Below, in pieces: positions 42,795-52,268 of a DNA stretch of 64,000 bases (the stretch's first letter is position 1; every line of letters starts with the position of its first letter). A model generated the notes under the pieces. That model made no database searches and was not told where the DNA came from. It saw only the letters and a list, made by a program, of their open reading frames with translations. The translations under genes were made by a program, and so were the position numbers. This DNA comes from Mycolicibacterium rufum (lineage in GTDB: Bacteria; Actinomycetota; Actinomycetes; Mycobacteriales; Mycobacteriaceae), in the NCBI RefSeq assembly GCF_022374875.2, contig NZ_CP092427.2:2604001-2668000 (forward strand), written 5' to 3'.

Positions 42795-44999
42795 ATGCCC
42801 ATCGCCATCCTCGAAGAGCACAACGACCTCGCCGACTCCGTGCGGTCGTTCGTCGCGCGCGTCGCGCCATCGGAGGTTCTGCACGAAGCACTCGAGACCC
42901 CGATCCCGAATCCCCCGCCGTACTGGAAGCCCGCCGCCGAACAGGGTCTGCAGGGCGTCCATCTGTCCGAGGACGTCGGCGGTCAGGGATTCGGCATCCT
43001 CGAAGCGGCGATCGTCGCCGCAGAATTCGGCTACGGCGCCGTCCCCGGACCCTTCGTGCCGTCGGCCATCGCCAGCGCGTTGATCGCCGCGCACGACCCG
43101 AAGGCCCAGGTGCTCACCGGACTGGCGTCAGGCGAGGTGATCGCCGCCTACGCGATCGACTCCGGCCTGACCGCCACCCGGCACGGCAACGGGCTGGTGA
43201 TCCGCGGGGAGGTCCGCGCGGTCCCGGCCGCCGCACAGGCATCGGTGCTGGTGCTGCCGGTGGCCATCGAATCCGGCGAGGAGTGGGTCGTCCTCGACGC
43301 CGAGTCGCTCGAGATCGAGCCCGTCGCCAGCGTCGACCCGCTGCGTCCGGTCGCGCACGTGCGCGCCAACGCCGTCGAGGTCGGCGACGACCGGGTCCTC
43401 AGCAGCGTCAGCCGCGACCTGGCGCGCGCGATCATCACCACGCTGCTGTCGGCGGAGTGCGTCGGCGTGGCCCGCTGGGCCACCGACACCGCCTCGGAGT
43501 ACGCCAAGATCCGCGAGCAGTTCGGCCGCCCGATCGGCCAGTTCCAGGCCATCAAGCACAAGTGCGCCGGGATGATCGCCGAGACCGAGCGCGCCACCAG
43601 CGCCGTCTGGGACGCCGCGCGGGCGATCGACGAAGAGCTGCAGGGCAACGGACAAGACGCAGACAAGCCGAGTGCGTTCGCGTTCGCCGCGGCCGTCGCC
43701 GCGACGCTGGCGCCCGTCGCGGCACAGCACTGCGCCCAGGACTGCATTCAGGTGCACGGCGGCATCGGCTTCACCTGGGAGCACGACACCAACGTCTACT
43801 ACCGGCGCGCGATCGTGCTGGCGGCCGCGTTCGGCAGGCACGCCGACTACCCGCAGCAGGTGGTCGACACCGCGACGACGACGGGCATGCGCTCGATCGA
43901 CATCGACCTGGATCCCGACACCCTCAAGCTTCGCGAGGAGATCCGCGCCGAAGTGGCTGCGCTGAAAGCGATTCCGAAGGAGGAGCGCAACGCGGCGATC
44001 GCCGAGGGTGGCTGGGTGCAGCCGCACCTGCCCACGCCGTGGGGACGGGCGTCGGGTCCGATCGAGCAGATCATCATCGCCCAGGAGTTCTCCACCGGCC
44101 GGGTGAAGCGGCCGCAGATGGGCATCGCCGCGTGGATCATCCCGTCGATCGTCGCCTACGGCACCGAGGCCCAGCAGCAGCGGTTCCTGCCGCCGACGTT
44201 CCGCGGCGAGATGATCTGGTGCCAGCTGTTCAGCGAGCCCGGCGCCGGATCCGACCTCGCGAGCCTGACCACCAAGGCCACCAAGGTCGACGGCGGCTGG
44301 CGGATCACGGGCCAGAAGATCTGGACCACCGGCGCGCAGTTCTCCGCATGGGGCGCGCTGCTGGCGCGCACCGACCCGAGCGCACCGAAGCATCAGGGCA
44401 TCACGTACTTCCTGCTCGACATGAAGGCCGAGGGCGTCGAGGTCAAACCGCTGCGCGAGCTGACCGGCAACGCGATGTTCAACACGGTCTTCATCGACGA
44501 CGTGTTCGTGCCCGACGAGATGGTGCTCGGCGAGGTGAACCGCGGCTGGGAGGTCAGCCGCAACACCCTGACCAACGAGCGGGTCTCGATCGGCAGCAGC
44601 GAACCGCCGTTCCTGGCCAGCCTCGACCAGTTCGTCGAGTTCGTCCGCGACGGGCACTTCGACCAGATCGAGCAGAACGAGGCGGGCCGGCTGATCGCCG
44701 AGGGGCACGCCGCCAAGCTGCTCAACATGCGTTCGACGCTGCTGACGCTCGCGGGCGGCGATCCGATGCCCGCCGCCGCGATCTCCAAGCTGCTGTCGAT
44801 GAAGACCGGCCAGGGCTACGCCGAGTTCGGGGTGTCCTCGTTCGGCACCGACGCGGCCGTCGGCGATCACGGCCAGCCGTCGGGCAAGTGGGCTGAGTAC
44901 CTGCTCGCGGGTCGTGCGACGACGATCTACGGCGGCACCTCCGAGGTGCAGCTCAACATCATCGCCGAGCGCCTGCTCGGTCTGCCGCGCGATCCGTAG
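42795..44999 (+). CDS. fadE6: Two-domain acyl-CoA dehydrogenase FadE6
   Basis: 734 residues, close to twice a normal acyl-CoA dehydrogenase. Residues about 1-355 are one dehydrogenase half ending in QVHGGIGFTWEHDTNVYYRRA. Residues about 385-734 are a second, with WCQLFSEPGAGSDLASL, GQKIWTTGAQ and TIYGGTSEVQLNIIAERLLG. The usual active-site Glu of the C-terminal motif reads Tyr here (IYGGTSE). FAD-dependent oxidation of an acyl-CoA is expected, with fadD2 nearby to activate the acid. Length and place match Rv0271c from memory. Confidence 0.88.
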   Translation: MPIAILEEHNDLADSVRSFVARVAPSEVLHEALETPIPNPPPYWKPAAEQGLQGVHLSEDVGGQGFGILEAAIVAAEFGYGAVPGPFVPSAIASALIAAHDPKAQVLTGLASGEVIAAYAIDSGLTATRHGNGLVIRGEVRAVPAAAQASVLVLPVAIESGEEWVVLDAESLEIEPVASVDPLRPVAHVRANAVEVGDDRVLSSVSRDLARAIITTLLSAECVGVARWATDTASEYAKIREQFGRPIGQFQAIKHKCAGMIAETERATSAVWDAARAIDEELQGNGQDADKPSAFAFAAAVAATLAPVAAQHCAQDCIQVHGGIGFTWEHDTNVYYRRAIVLAAAFGRHADYPQQVVDTATTTGMRSIDIDLDPDTLKLREEIRAEVAALKAIPKEERNAAIAEGGWVQPHLPTPWGRASGPIEQIIIAQEFSTGRVKRPQMGIAAWIIPSIVAYGTEAQQQRFLPPTFRGEMIWCQLFSEPGAGSDLASLTTKATKVDGGWRITGQKIWTTGAQFSAWGALLARTDPSAPKHQGITYFLLDMKAEGVEVKPLRELTGNAMFNTVFIDDVFVPDEMVLGEVNRGWEVSRNTLTNERVSIGSSEPPFLASLDQFVEFVRDGHFDQIEQNEAGRLIAEGHAAKLLNMRSTLLTLAGGDPMPAAAISKLLSMKTGQGYAEFGVSSFGTDAAVGDHGQPSGKWAEYLLAGRATTIYGGTSEVQLNIIAERLLGLPRDP

Positions 45000-45040
45000 C
45001 CGACGCGTTTCCGGGCCTGCCCGCCGGGAACCCCGCCGTC

Positions 45041-45370
45041 ATGACCAACGACCGTGACTTCACCGAGAAACGGTTCGACAAGCCCGGCACGACGCGCGCG
45101 GCGGTCGGTTACACCGCCGCGGTCGTCGCCCTGGCCGCCGTGGCGTTCGCGTTCTTCGCGTTCGGCGCCCGCGACTCCGTGTACGCCGCATCGCTGGTGC
45201 CGGCGTTCCTGTTCCTCGGCGGGCTCGGCGCGTTCCTGCGTACCTACCGCGAGTGGAAGGCCGAACGCGGCTGGGCGGCGTGGCAGGGCGCCGGCTGGTT
45301 CCTGATGCTGCTGATGCTCGTCACCCTGGCGGTGCCGGGCTCGGCGATCATGGCCGGCGCCGTCCAGTAG
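45041..45370 (+). CDS. Small membrane protein, three TM segments
   Basis: 109 residues. A charged, soluble N-terminus of about 18 residues precedes three hydrophobic segments (VGYTAAVVALAAVAFAFFAFG; SLVPAFLFLGGLGAFL; FLMLLMLVTLAVPGSAIMAG). No conserved catalytic motif. I do not recognise it; it follows fadE6 by 41 bases and may be in its transcript. Convergent with the SDR gene, stops one base apart. Confidence 0.65.
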   Translation: MTNDRDFTEKRFDKPGTTRAAVGYTAAVVALAAVAFAFFAFGARDSVYAASLVPAFLFLGGLGAFLRTYREWKAERGWAAWQGAGWFLMLLMLVTLAVPGSAIMAGAVQ

Positions 45371-45371
45371 C

Positions 45372-46151
45372 TCAGGGCAGGATCGCGTCGACGTACCCGC
45401 CGTCGACGCGCAGCGCGCCGCCCGTCGTCGCCGACGCGAGCGGCGAGGCGAGGTAGACGACCATGTTGGCGATCTCCTCGGGCTCGATGAGCCGCTCCAG
45501 CAGCGACTGCGGGCGATGCAGGCGCATGAACTCCCGCTGCGCCTCCTCCCACGGCAGGGACGAATCGACCAGCTGGTACACGAAGTCCTCGACGCCGGCG
45601 GTATGGGTCGGCCCGGCGATCACCGAGTTCACCGTCACCCCGCTGCCCGAGGCGTCCTTGGCGAACCCGCGCGACAGCGCCAGCAGCGCGGTCTTCGAGA
45701 CGCCGTAGTGGATCATCTCCGCGGGCGTGACGACGGCCGAGTCGCTGGCGATCTGCAGCACGCGGCCCCAGCCGCGATCGATCATCCCCGGCAGGTACAG
45801 CCGGATCAGCCGCGCCGCCGACAGCACGTTGACGTCGAAGTAGGTGCGCCACTGCTCGTCGGTGATCTCGCGCGCCGGCACCGCACCGAAGATGCCGAGG
45901 TTGTTGACCAGGATGTCGACATCCGGCACCTCGTCGCGCAGCGCCTGCGCACCGTCGGCGTCGGCGACATCGGCCGCGACGCCGACGACGTCGCCGTCGA
46001 GCCGGGCGACGGCCTCGTCGACCCGATCGCGGCTGCGTCCGTTGACCACCACCCGTGCGCCGCTGCCGGCCAATCCCTGTGCGATGGCGAATCCGATGCC
46101 CTGCGTGGACCCGGTGACCAGTGCGGTCCTGCCTGTCAGATCGATGTTCAC
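45372..46151 (-). CDS. Short-chain dehydrogenase/reductase
   Basis: 259 residues. TGSTQGIG cofactor motif, NNLGIFG in place of NNAG, Ser in IASDSAV, Tyr/Lys in HYGVSKTA, and the terminal VDGGYVDAI. Typical of reductases near mycobacterial fad genes; substrate unknown. It lies downstream of fadD2 on the same strand, 43 bases after its stop, so the two probably share a transcript. Confidence 0.85.
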   Translation of the reverse strand: MNIDLTGRTALVTGSTQGIGFAIAQGLAGSGARVVVNGRSRDRVDEAVARLDGDVVGVAADVADADGAQALRDEVPDVDILVNNLGIFGAVPAREITDEQWRTYFDVNVLSAARLIRLYLPGMIDRGWGRVLQIASDSAVVTPAEMIHYGVSKTALLALSRGFAKDASGSGVTVNSVIAGPTHTAGVEDFVYQLVDSSLPWEEAQREFMRLHRPQSLLERLIEPEEIANMVVYLASPLASATTGGALRVDGGYVDAILP

Positions 46152-46194
46152 GAAGGGGTACTACCACCGGGCGCGGCCGGCTATTCCACGACGG

Positions 46195-47889
46195 TCAGTC
46201 GACGTCCATCTCCCGCAGCTCGCGTTTGAGGATCTTGCCGGTCGGGTTGCGGGGCAGCTCGTCGAGGAAGATCACCTCCCGCGGCACCTTGTAGCGGGCC
46301 AGGTTCTCCTTCACGTAGGCCTTGATCCCGTCCTCGTCGATCGAGGCGCCCTCGGCCCTGACCACGAAGCAGCGCAACCGGTGGCCCCACTCCTTGTCCT
46401 CGACGCCCAGCGCGGTGGCCTCGACGACCTCGGGGTGCCCGCTGACGAGGTCCTCCACCTCGGCCGGGAACACGTTCTCGCCGCCGGACACGATCATCTC
46501 GTCGTCGCGGCCGCTGACGTAGAGCAGATCGTTCTCGTCGAAGTAGCCGACGTCACCCGAGGACAGCAGGCCGTCGATGATCTGCTTGCCGCCGCCGCCG
46601 GTGTAGCCTTCGAACGGGAAGAAGCTTCCGACGAAGATCCGGCCCACCTCGCCCCGGGGCAGCTCGTTGCCGTTGTCGTCGAAGATCTTGACCTTCATCC
46701 CCGTGACCACCGGGCCGACCGTCGCCGGGTTGATTGAAAGATGTTGCGGCCCAGCGATCGTCGCGAACGACACCTCGGTCGACCCGTAGAGGTTGTAGAT
46801 GACCGGGCCGAGTTCGCGCAAGGCCCGGGTGGCGAGCTCGGCGCCGAGCTGGGAGCCGGAGACGAACACGATGCGCAGCGAGGACAGATCGGGTTTCGGT
46901 GAGGTCTTGTCGAGTTCGTCGAGCATCCGCGAGAGCATCACCGGCACCACCACGCACGCGGTCGCCCGGTGCTTCTCGATGTCGGCGAGCACGGTGGCGG
47001 GCTTGAATCGCCTGCGCAGCACCAACGTCGAGCCGAGCATCGACGCGATCGTGGCGTGCAAAAAGCCGAGCGCATGGAACATCGGGGCGGGCAACGAGGT
47101 CACCTCACCGCGCTTGAACGGCACCGAGGACAACACCCCGCCGATCGGCGCGAGCGACGGCGGAGCGCTGCGGTTGGCGCCCTTCGGCGTCCCGGTGGTG
47201 CCGCTGGTCAGGATGATGATCGACGACTTGCGCGTCACCTTGGGCGGCGGGTTGGCCGTGGTGCGGGCGATCAGCTCCTCGAGGGTCTCGCAGGTGCTGG
47301 CCGACGGTTCGTCGGGCTTGTCCGGATTGGTCGGCAGCGCGCGCAGCTTGCCCAGCTCGGGCTCGGCCTGCGCGACAGCGGCGGTGTACTCGTCGTCGTA
47401 GATGATGAGCTTGGCGCCCTCGCGTTCCGACACCTCTTTGATCTGGGGGCCGGAGAACTCGCTGTTGAGCAGGATGATGCGCGCACCGGTCTTGGCCACA
47501 CCGAACCACGACACCAGGAACCACCGGTGGTTGCGGGCCAGGATCGCCACACCGTCACCGCCCTTGACGCCCTTGGCGAGCAACGCGTTGGCCACCGCGT
47601 TGGCGGCGTCGTCGAGCTCCTTGAAGGTCATCTCGCCGAAGTCGTCGATGACCGCGGGCCGGTGCGGGGTGCGGCGGGCATTGAGCGCGGGGATCATGCC
47701 GATCTCACCCCAGCGGCGGATGTCGGCCACGAACGCGGCGATGTCCTGCGGTGGCTCCACTTTCAGCGCACCGGCCTCGAACATCTTGCGCGCGTAGTGC
47801 AGTTCGGCCGTGCCCCGGTCCCAGTACTTGCCGACCGACTGGTGGATCTTGTCGAACGCCTGCGACGGCAGGTCCGTGAGCTTGGACAT
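46195..47889 (-). CDS. fadD2: Fatty-acid/acyl-CoA ligase FadD2
   Basis: 564 residues. The adenylate-forming P-loop LTSGTTGTPKGA near residue 228, YGSTEVS (A5-like), SGDVGYFDENDLLYVSGRDDEMI (A7-A8) and the A10 Lys in NPTGKILKREL are all present. It activates a carboxylic acid to acyl-AMP and then acyl-CoA, feeding beta-oxidation; the preferred chain is unknown. Divergent from the polymerase gene, as in the Rv0269c-Rv0271c arrangement I recall. Confidence 0.9.
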   Translation of the reverse strand: MSKLTDLPSQAFDKIHQSVGKYWDRGTAELHYARKMFEAGALKVEPPQDIAAFVADIRRWGEIGMIPALNARRTPHRPAVIDDFGEMTFKELDDAANAVANALLAKGVKGGDGVAILARNHRWFLVSWFGVAKTGARIILLNSEFSGPQIKEVSEREGAKLIIYDDEYTAAVAQAEPELGKLRALPTNPDKPDEPSASTCETLEELIARTTANPPPKVTRKSSIIILTSGTTGTPKGANRSAPPSLAPIGGVLSSVPFKRGEVTSLPAPMFHALGFLHATIASMLGSTLVLRRRFKPATVLADIEKHRATACVVVPVMLSRMLDELDKTSPKPDLSSLRIVFVSGSQLGAELATRALRELGPVIYNLYGSTEVSFATIAGPQHLSINPATVGPVVTGMKVKIFDDNGNELPRGEVGRIFVGSFFPFEGYTGGGGKQIIDGLLSSGDVGYFDENDLLYVSGRDDEMIVSGGENVFPAEVEDLVSGHPEVVEATALGVEDKEWGHRLRCFVVRAEGASIDEDGIKAYVKENLARYKVPREVIFLDELPRNPTGKILKRELREMDVD

Positions 47890-47945
47890 GGGCTCAACTT
47901 TATGTGACGACCGTCGCAGCGCGGTCTGGAACCTACGATGAAGGA

Positions 47946-49184
47946 ATGGCTGCTCGGGAGTCTTACGAGATCGGCGGGCAGCAGGTGCCGATCACCCATC
48001 CGGACAAGATCGTCTTCGGCGAGCTCGGGGTGACCAAGGGCGACCTCATGGAGTACTACAGCGCGGTGGCCGACGGTGCGCTGCGCGGCGTGGCCGACCG
48101 CCCGATGATCCTCAAGAGGTTCGTCAAGGGCATCGCCGAGGAGGCGGTGTTCCAGAAGAGGGCCCCCGAGAAGCGGCCCGACTTCGTCGACGTCGCGGAA
48201 CTGAAGTACGCATCGGGCACCTCGGCCAAGGAAGCGGTGCTGCACAGCCCGGCCGGACTGATCTGGGCGGTCAACCTCGGCTGCGTCGACCTCAACCCCC
48301 ACCCCGTGCGCGCCGACGACCTGGACCACCCCGACGAACTCCGCGTCGACCTGGACCCGATGCCGGGGGTGGGATGGCGCCAGATCCTCGATGTCGCCTT
48401 CGTCGCGCGGGAGGTGCTCGAAGACCACGGGCTGGTGGCCTGGCCCAAGACATCGGGCTCGCGGGGGTTCCACATCTACGCGCGCATCCACCGCCACTGG
48501 CCGTTCAAGCTGGTCCGGCTCGCGGCGGAGACGATCGCCCGGGAGGTCGAGCGGCGCGCGCCCGAATCGGCCACCGCGCGGTGGTGGAAAGAGGAACGCC
48601 ACGGCGTCTTCGTCGACTTCAACCAGAACGCCAAGGACCGGACCGTGGCGTCGGCCTACTCGGTGCGCGCCACCTCGGACGCGCGGGTGTCGACGCCGCT
48701 GTTCTGGGACGAGGTGGCCGGCTGCCGTCCCGAGGCGTTCACGATCGCGACCGTGCCGCAACGCTTCGCCGAGCACGGCGACCCGTGGGAGGGCATGGAC
48801 GACACGGCCGGCGGGCTGGAGTCGCTGCTCGACCTCGCCGAGCGGCTGGGCCCGGCCGAGAAGGCCCCCCGGGGAGCGCACCGGTCGACCGACGGCAGGC
48901 GGCACTCGACCAAGCCACTGATCGAGGTGGCGCGCACGAAGACCAAGGACGAGGCGATGGCCGCCTTGGCGCAGTGGCGCGAGAAGCATCCCCGCGCGGC
49001 CGAAAAGCTCGAGCCCACAGACATTCTCGTCGACGGGATGCGCGGGCCGAGTTCCATCTGGTACCGCATCCGGATCAATCTCGAGCACGTCGCCGAGGCC
49101 GAGCGGCCACCCCAGGAGGATCTGCTGGCCGACTACAACCCCTGGGTCGGCTACACCGGCTCCCAGCAGCAACGCCGCGGGTGA
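47946..49184 (+). CDS. polD2: LigD-type archaeo-eukaryotic primase/polymerase (PolD2-like)
   Basis: 412 residues from the ATG at 47946. POL domain of LigD family: catalytic metal ligands in RVDLDPMPG near residue 137, the SGSRGFHIYARI nucleotide segment, WWKEERHGVFVDFNQN and KDRTVASAYSVR. The ligase and phosphoesterase domains of LigD are absent, so this is a stand-alone polymerase able to add ribo- and deoxyribonucleotides in end repair. Place and size match Rv0269c/PolD2 from memory. Confidence 0.85.
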   Translation: MAARESYEIGGQQVPITHPDKIVFGELGVTKGDLMEYYSAVADGALRGVADRPMILKRFVKGIAEEAVFQKRAPEKRPDFVDVAELKYASGTSAKEAVLHSPAGLIWAVNLGCVDLNPHPVRADDLDHPDELRVDLDPMPGVGWRQILDVAFVAREVLEDHGLVAWPKTSGSRGFHIYARIHRHWPFKLVRLAAETIAREVERRAPESATARWWKEERHGVFVDFNQNAKDRTVASAYSVRATSDARVSTPLFWDEVAGCRPEAFTIATVPQRFAEHGDPWEGMDDTAGGLESLLDLAERLGPAEKAPRGAHRSTDGRRHSTKPLIEVARTKTKDEAMAALAQWREKHPRAAEKLEPTDILVDGMRGPSSIWYRIRINLEHVAEAERPPQEDLLADYNPWVGYTGSQQQRRG

Positions 49185-49289
49185 AAGTTACCGGCGAGTT
49201 TGCTAGCGGGGCGGAAAGCAGTTCTTAGCGAAGTATTAGTCGTTACTCCCCACGGCCTTAAATTGGCTCACTACCTTGAGTCATGTCAG

Positions 49290-49303
49290 GCCCGACGACG
49301 GGC
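49290..49303 (+). other. Small hairpin in the leader of the STAS gene
   Basis: GCCCG-ACGA-CGGGC is a 5-bp stem with a four-base loop about 31 bases before the STAS start, inside a 150-base A+T-richer leader. It could influence translation; no known riboswitch pattern is visible. Confidence 0.3.
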
Positions 49304-49334
49304 TTGGATCAGCACTTGATCGAGGGAGGCGGCG

Positions 49335-49742
49335 ATGTACGGCAATCCGACGTTCGATTGCGGTGGCGCCGACATTCGTGCGCACTGCCGCCAATTGGCC
49401 ACCGTGGTCACGATCAGGGGCGCGCTCAGCGATGCCAACATCGCCCGCGCCACCGAGTACACGCGCCGCTTCGTGCTTGCGGAGAAGCCGTTCGTGCTCG
49501 ATCTCAGTGAGGTCACTTCGTTTGACACCGACGCGATCTCACTCCTGTTCACCGTGGACGACGCCTGCGGCGCCGCCGGGGTCGAGTGGTCGATGGTGGC
49601 CAGTCGCCAGGTCGAGCAGACACTGCGTGCGCACGGCATCGACTTCGATGCCGCCGGCTCGGTCCCCGAGGCCCTCAATCACTTCGCCGACGCGATGGTC
49701 GCCCGGCGTCAACTGCTTCCCCTTCTCACCAAGACCGCGTAA
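49335..49742 (+). CDS. STAS-domain anti-sigma factor antagonist-like protein
   Basis: 135 residues with GAGGGAGG before the ATG at 49335. A single STAS domain: VVTIRGALSDANI beta-strand, DLSEVTSFDTDAISLLF central strand and helix, then EWSMVASRQVEQTLRAHGI. The canonical phosphorylation site D-S-S-G reads D-T-D-A, so the phosphorylatable Ser is replaced by Asp. No kinase or sigma factor gene is adjacent. It lies in its own transcription unit with a long leader. Confidence 0.8.
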   Translation: MYGNPTFDCGGADIRAHCRQLATVVTIRGALSDANIARATEYTRRFVLAEKPFVLDLSEVTSFDTDAISLLFTVDDACGAAGVEWSMVASRQVEQTLRAHGIDFDAAGSVPEALNHFADAMVARRQLLPLLTKTA

Positions 49743-49869
49743 AGGATCACTGTGTTACTTGATGTTCGGTGGCTCCGGTACCTCCTGCAGCGTCGCCACA
49801 GGTTCGAGGCGGAGCGCTTCGCGCTGACTGCCGGCTAGACGTTCCGCCCGGGATGGCTAAGGTGCTCTC

Positions 49870-51060
49870 ATGGGCACTGCCGTCGATGCTGACCGGGTAG
49901 CCGAAGCCGCGCACCGGGTGGTCGCGGAGCACGATCCGCGCACGGTGCCGATTCCTGAATTCCTCGGCGCGTGCTTCGATGCCGGGCTGTCGTGGGTGAA
50001 CTTCCCCGAGGGCTTCGGCGGACTCGGGGTCTCGCGCGGTTTGCAGGCGGTGGCCGATCGCATCCTGCAGGGCGCCGGCGGGCCGGTGCCGCTGGGGCTG
50101 AACCCCATGGGTTACGGCATGGCGGCGCCGACCGTGCGGGAGCACGCCCAGACCGACGACGTCCGCCGGGCGCTGCTGCGGCCGCTCGCCACCACCGAGG
50201 ACATCTGGTGCCAGTTGTTCTCCGAGCCGGGCGCCGGCTCGGACCTCGCGGGCCTGGCCACCTCGGCGGTGCCGGACGGGGACAGCTGGATCGTCAACGG
50301 CCAGAAGGTGTGGACCAGTCTGGCGCACCGGGCACGGTGGGGCCTGCTGCTCGCCCGCACCGATCCCGACGCCCCCAAACACAAGGGGCTCACCTACTTC
50401 GTCCTCGACATGCACGCCCCCGGCGTCGAGACCCGTCCACTGCGGCAGATGACCGGGCACGCGGAGTTCAACGAGGTGTACATCAGCGACGCCCGCATCC
50501 CGGACACCCATCGGCTCGGCGGTGTCGGCGACGGCTGGCGCGTCGCGATGACCACGCTGATGAACGAGCGCAGCGCCCTTGGCGCCAGCGGGAGCAGGCG
50601 CGGCGCCGGCACGATCTCCGACGCGGTCACGCTGTGGGCGTCACGGCCCGACCTGCACACCCCGGTGCTGCGGGACCGGCTGACCGGCCTGTGGCTGCGC
50701 GCCGAGGCCCAGCGGCTCACCTCCGAGCGGTCCCGCGCGGCGGCGACCGTCGGCGGTCCCGGCCCGGAGGGCTCGATCGGCAAGCTCGTCGGCGCCGAAC
50801 TCAACCAGCACATCTACGAGTTCTGCATGGACCTGCTCGGTCCGGAGGGCATCCTCTATGACGGCTACGGCAGCGGTGACGGCGACCCCGACGACTACCG
50901 CGGGCCCGTGCAACAGCGGTTCCTGCGCAGCAGGGCCAACACCATCGAGGGCGGGACCTCGGAAGTGATGCGCAACATCCTCGGCGAGCGGGTGCTCGGA
51001 TTGCCGGGCGACCTGCGGGCGGACGCGGGGATGGCGTGGAAGGAGATCCCGCGTGGCTGA
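49870..51060 (+). CDS. Acyl-CoA dehydrogenase, alpha-like subunit
   Basis: 396 residues. Middle domain WCQLFSEPGAGSDLAGL and WIVNGQKVWTSLAH bind FAD and substrate. The C-terminal RANTIEGGTSEVMRN keeps an acidic residue at the active-site position (IEGGTSE). It overlaps the next gene by eight bases, and together they look like the alpha and beta halves of a heteromeric acyl-CoA dehydrogenase. Substrate unknown. Confidence 0.87.
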   Translation: MGTAVDADRVAEAAHRVVAEHDPRTVPIPEFLGACFDAGLSWVNFPEGFGGLGVSRGLQAVADRILQGAGGPVPLGLNPMGYGMAAPTVREHAQTDDVRRALLRPLATTEDIWCQLFSEPGAGSDLAGLATSAVPDGDSWIVNGQKVWTSLAHRARWGLLLARTDPDAPKHKGLTYFVLDMHAPGVETRPLRQMTGHAEFNEVYISDARIPDTHRLGGVGDGWRVAMTTLMNERSALGASGSRRGAGTISDAVTLWASRPDLHTPVLRDRLTGLWLRAEAQRLTSERSRAAATVGGPGPEGSIGKLVGAELNQHIYEFCMDLLGPEGILYDGYGSGDGDPDDYRGPVQQRFLRSRANTIEGGTSEVMRNILGERVLGLPGDLRADAGMAWKEIPRG

Positions 51061-52255
51061 GAAGCTTGCGGATCAGCCCAAGGGCACAGCTGAGGTCGTA
51101 GAGCAGTCGAGGACCACAGAGAAGCTTGCGGGCGACGAGTTCGTGTTCACCGACGAGCAGAAGCAGTTGCGCGCCGCGGTGCGTGGCTTCTGCGCGGAGC
51201 ACCTCGGTGAGCGGGCGGTCCGCGCGGCGATGGAGTCCGACCCGCCCTACGACGCACGGGTGTGGCAGCGGCTCGGGTCGGAGCTCGGCGTGCTGGGCCT
51301 GGCGGTGCCCGAGTCGGCCGGCGGCGTCGGCGGCACCCTGGTCGATCAGGCCGTGGCCGTCGAGGAGCTGGGCGCCGCGCTGGCCCCGGGACCGCTGTTC
51401 GGCACGGTCTACCTGGCCATTCCGGCGCTCGTCGCCGCTTCGCAGCCCTTCGATCTGCTGGGCCCGCTGGCCGACGGCACCCGGACAGCCGCGTTCGCGG
51501 TCGGAGAGGTGACCGCTGCGCGCGACGGGGACGGGTGGACGCTGACCGGCACCGTCGAGCGGGTCGTCGACGCAGGCGCCGCCGACGTCATCCTGGTCGC
51601 CGCCGACGCCCCGGACGGCACCGCGCTGTTCGCCGTCGACACCGATCACCATGCGGTGCAACGGATTCCGTTGACGACGTTGGATCCAACCCGTCCGCAG
51701 GCGACGGTCGGCCTGGTCGACGCGCCCGCGCAGCTGATCGCCGGACCCGAGGAGGCCGACCGGGTGATCGCGCACGCGTTGCACGTCGGCTCGGCGCTGC
51801 TGGCCGTCGAGCAGGTGGGCGCCGCCCAGCACCTGCTCGACCTGAGCGTCGACTACGCGAAGAACCGGCTGCAGTTCGGCCGCCCGATCGGGTCGTTCCA
51901 GGCCGTCAAGCACCGCCTCGCCGACGCGCTCGTCGCCGTCGAACACGCGCGATCGGTGGCCTACCACGCGATCTGGGCGCTGACCGACGGCTCCGACGAC
52001 CCTGCGCTGGCCGTCAGCATCGCCCAGGCGATGTGCTCGGCCGCGTTCACCCGGGTGGCCAACGACACGGTGCAGGTGCACGGTGGGATCGGGTTCACCT
52101 GGGAGCACCAGGCCCACCTGTACTACAAGCGGGCCTACACCGATGCGGCGCTGCTCGGCAGCGCCGAGGAACACCGGGCCCGCGTCGCCGAGCTGGTGCT
52201 CGACGTCGCGCCCGACAAGGCCGCGCCGCGCGTCGCCACCGGCATGCCACGTTGA
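51053..52255 (+). CDS. Acyl-CoA dehydrogenase, beta-like subunit
   Basis: 400 residues from GTG at 51053, inside the previous gene. Contains LQFGRPIGSFQAVKHRLADAL and QVHGGIGFTWEHQAHLYYKRA but lacks the EGGTSE motif at its end, as in beta-type partner subunits. The N-terminal 32 residues contain EKLA twice, 20 residues apart, from an exact 13-base direct repeat. It follows the alpha-like gene, so a heterotetramer is likely. Confidence 0.85.
   Translation: MAEKLADQPKGTAEVVEQSRTTEKLAGDEFVFTDEQKQLRAAVRGFCAEHLGERAVRAAMESDPPYDARVWQRLGSELGVLGLAVPESAGGVGGTLVDQAVAVEELGAALAPGPLFGTVYLAIPALVAASQPFDLLGPLADGTRTAAFAVGEVTAARDGDGWTLTGTVERVVDAGAADVILVAADAPDGTALFAVDTDHHAVQRIPLTTLDPTRPQATVGLVDAPAQLIAGPEEADRVIAHALHVGSALLAVEQVGAAQHLLDLSVDYAKNRLQFGRPIGSFQAVKHRLADALVAVEHARSVAYHAIWALTDGSDDPALAVSIAQAMCSAAFTRVANDTVQVHGGIGFTWEHQAHLYYKRAYTDAALLGSAEEHRARVAELVLDVAPDKAAPRVATGMPR
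51059..51131 (+). repeat. 13-bp direct repeat, 60 bases apart, at start of beta-like gene
   Basis: GAGAAGCTTGCGG occurs at 51059-51071 and 51119-51131, exactly 60 bases and 20 codons apart, in frame. The sequence between has lower G+C than its surroundings. Confidence 0.75.
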
Positions 52256-52268
52256 GAGGGGACGGGAA

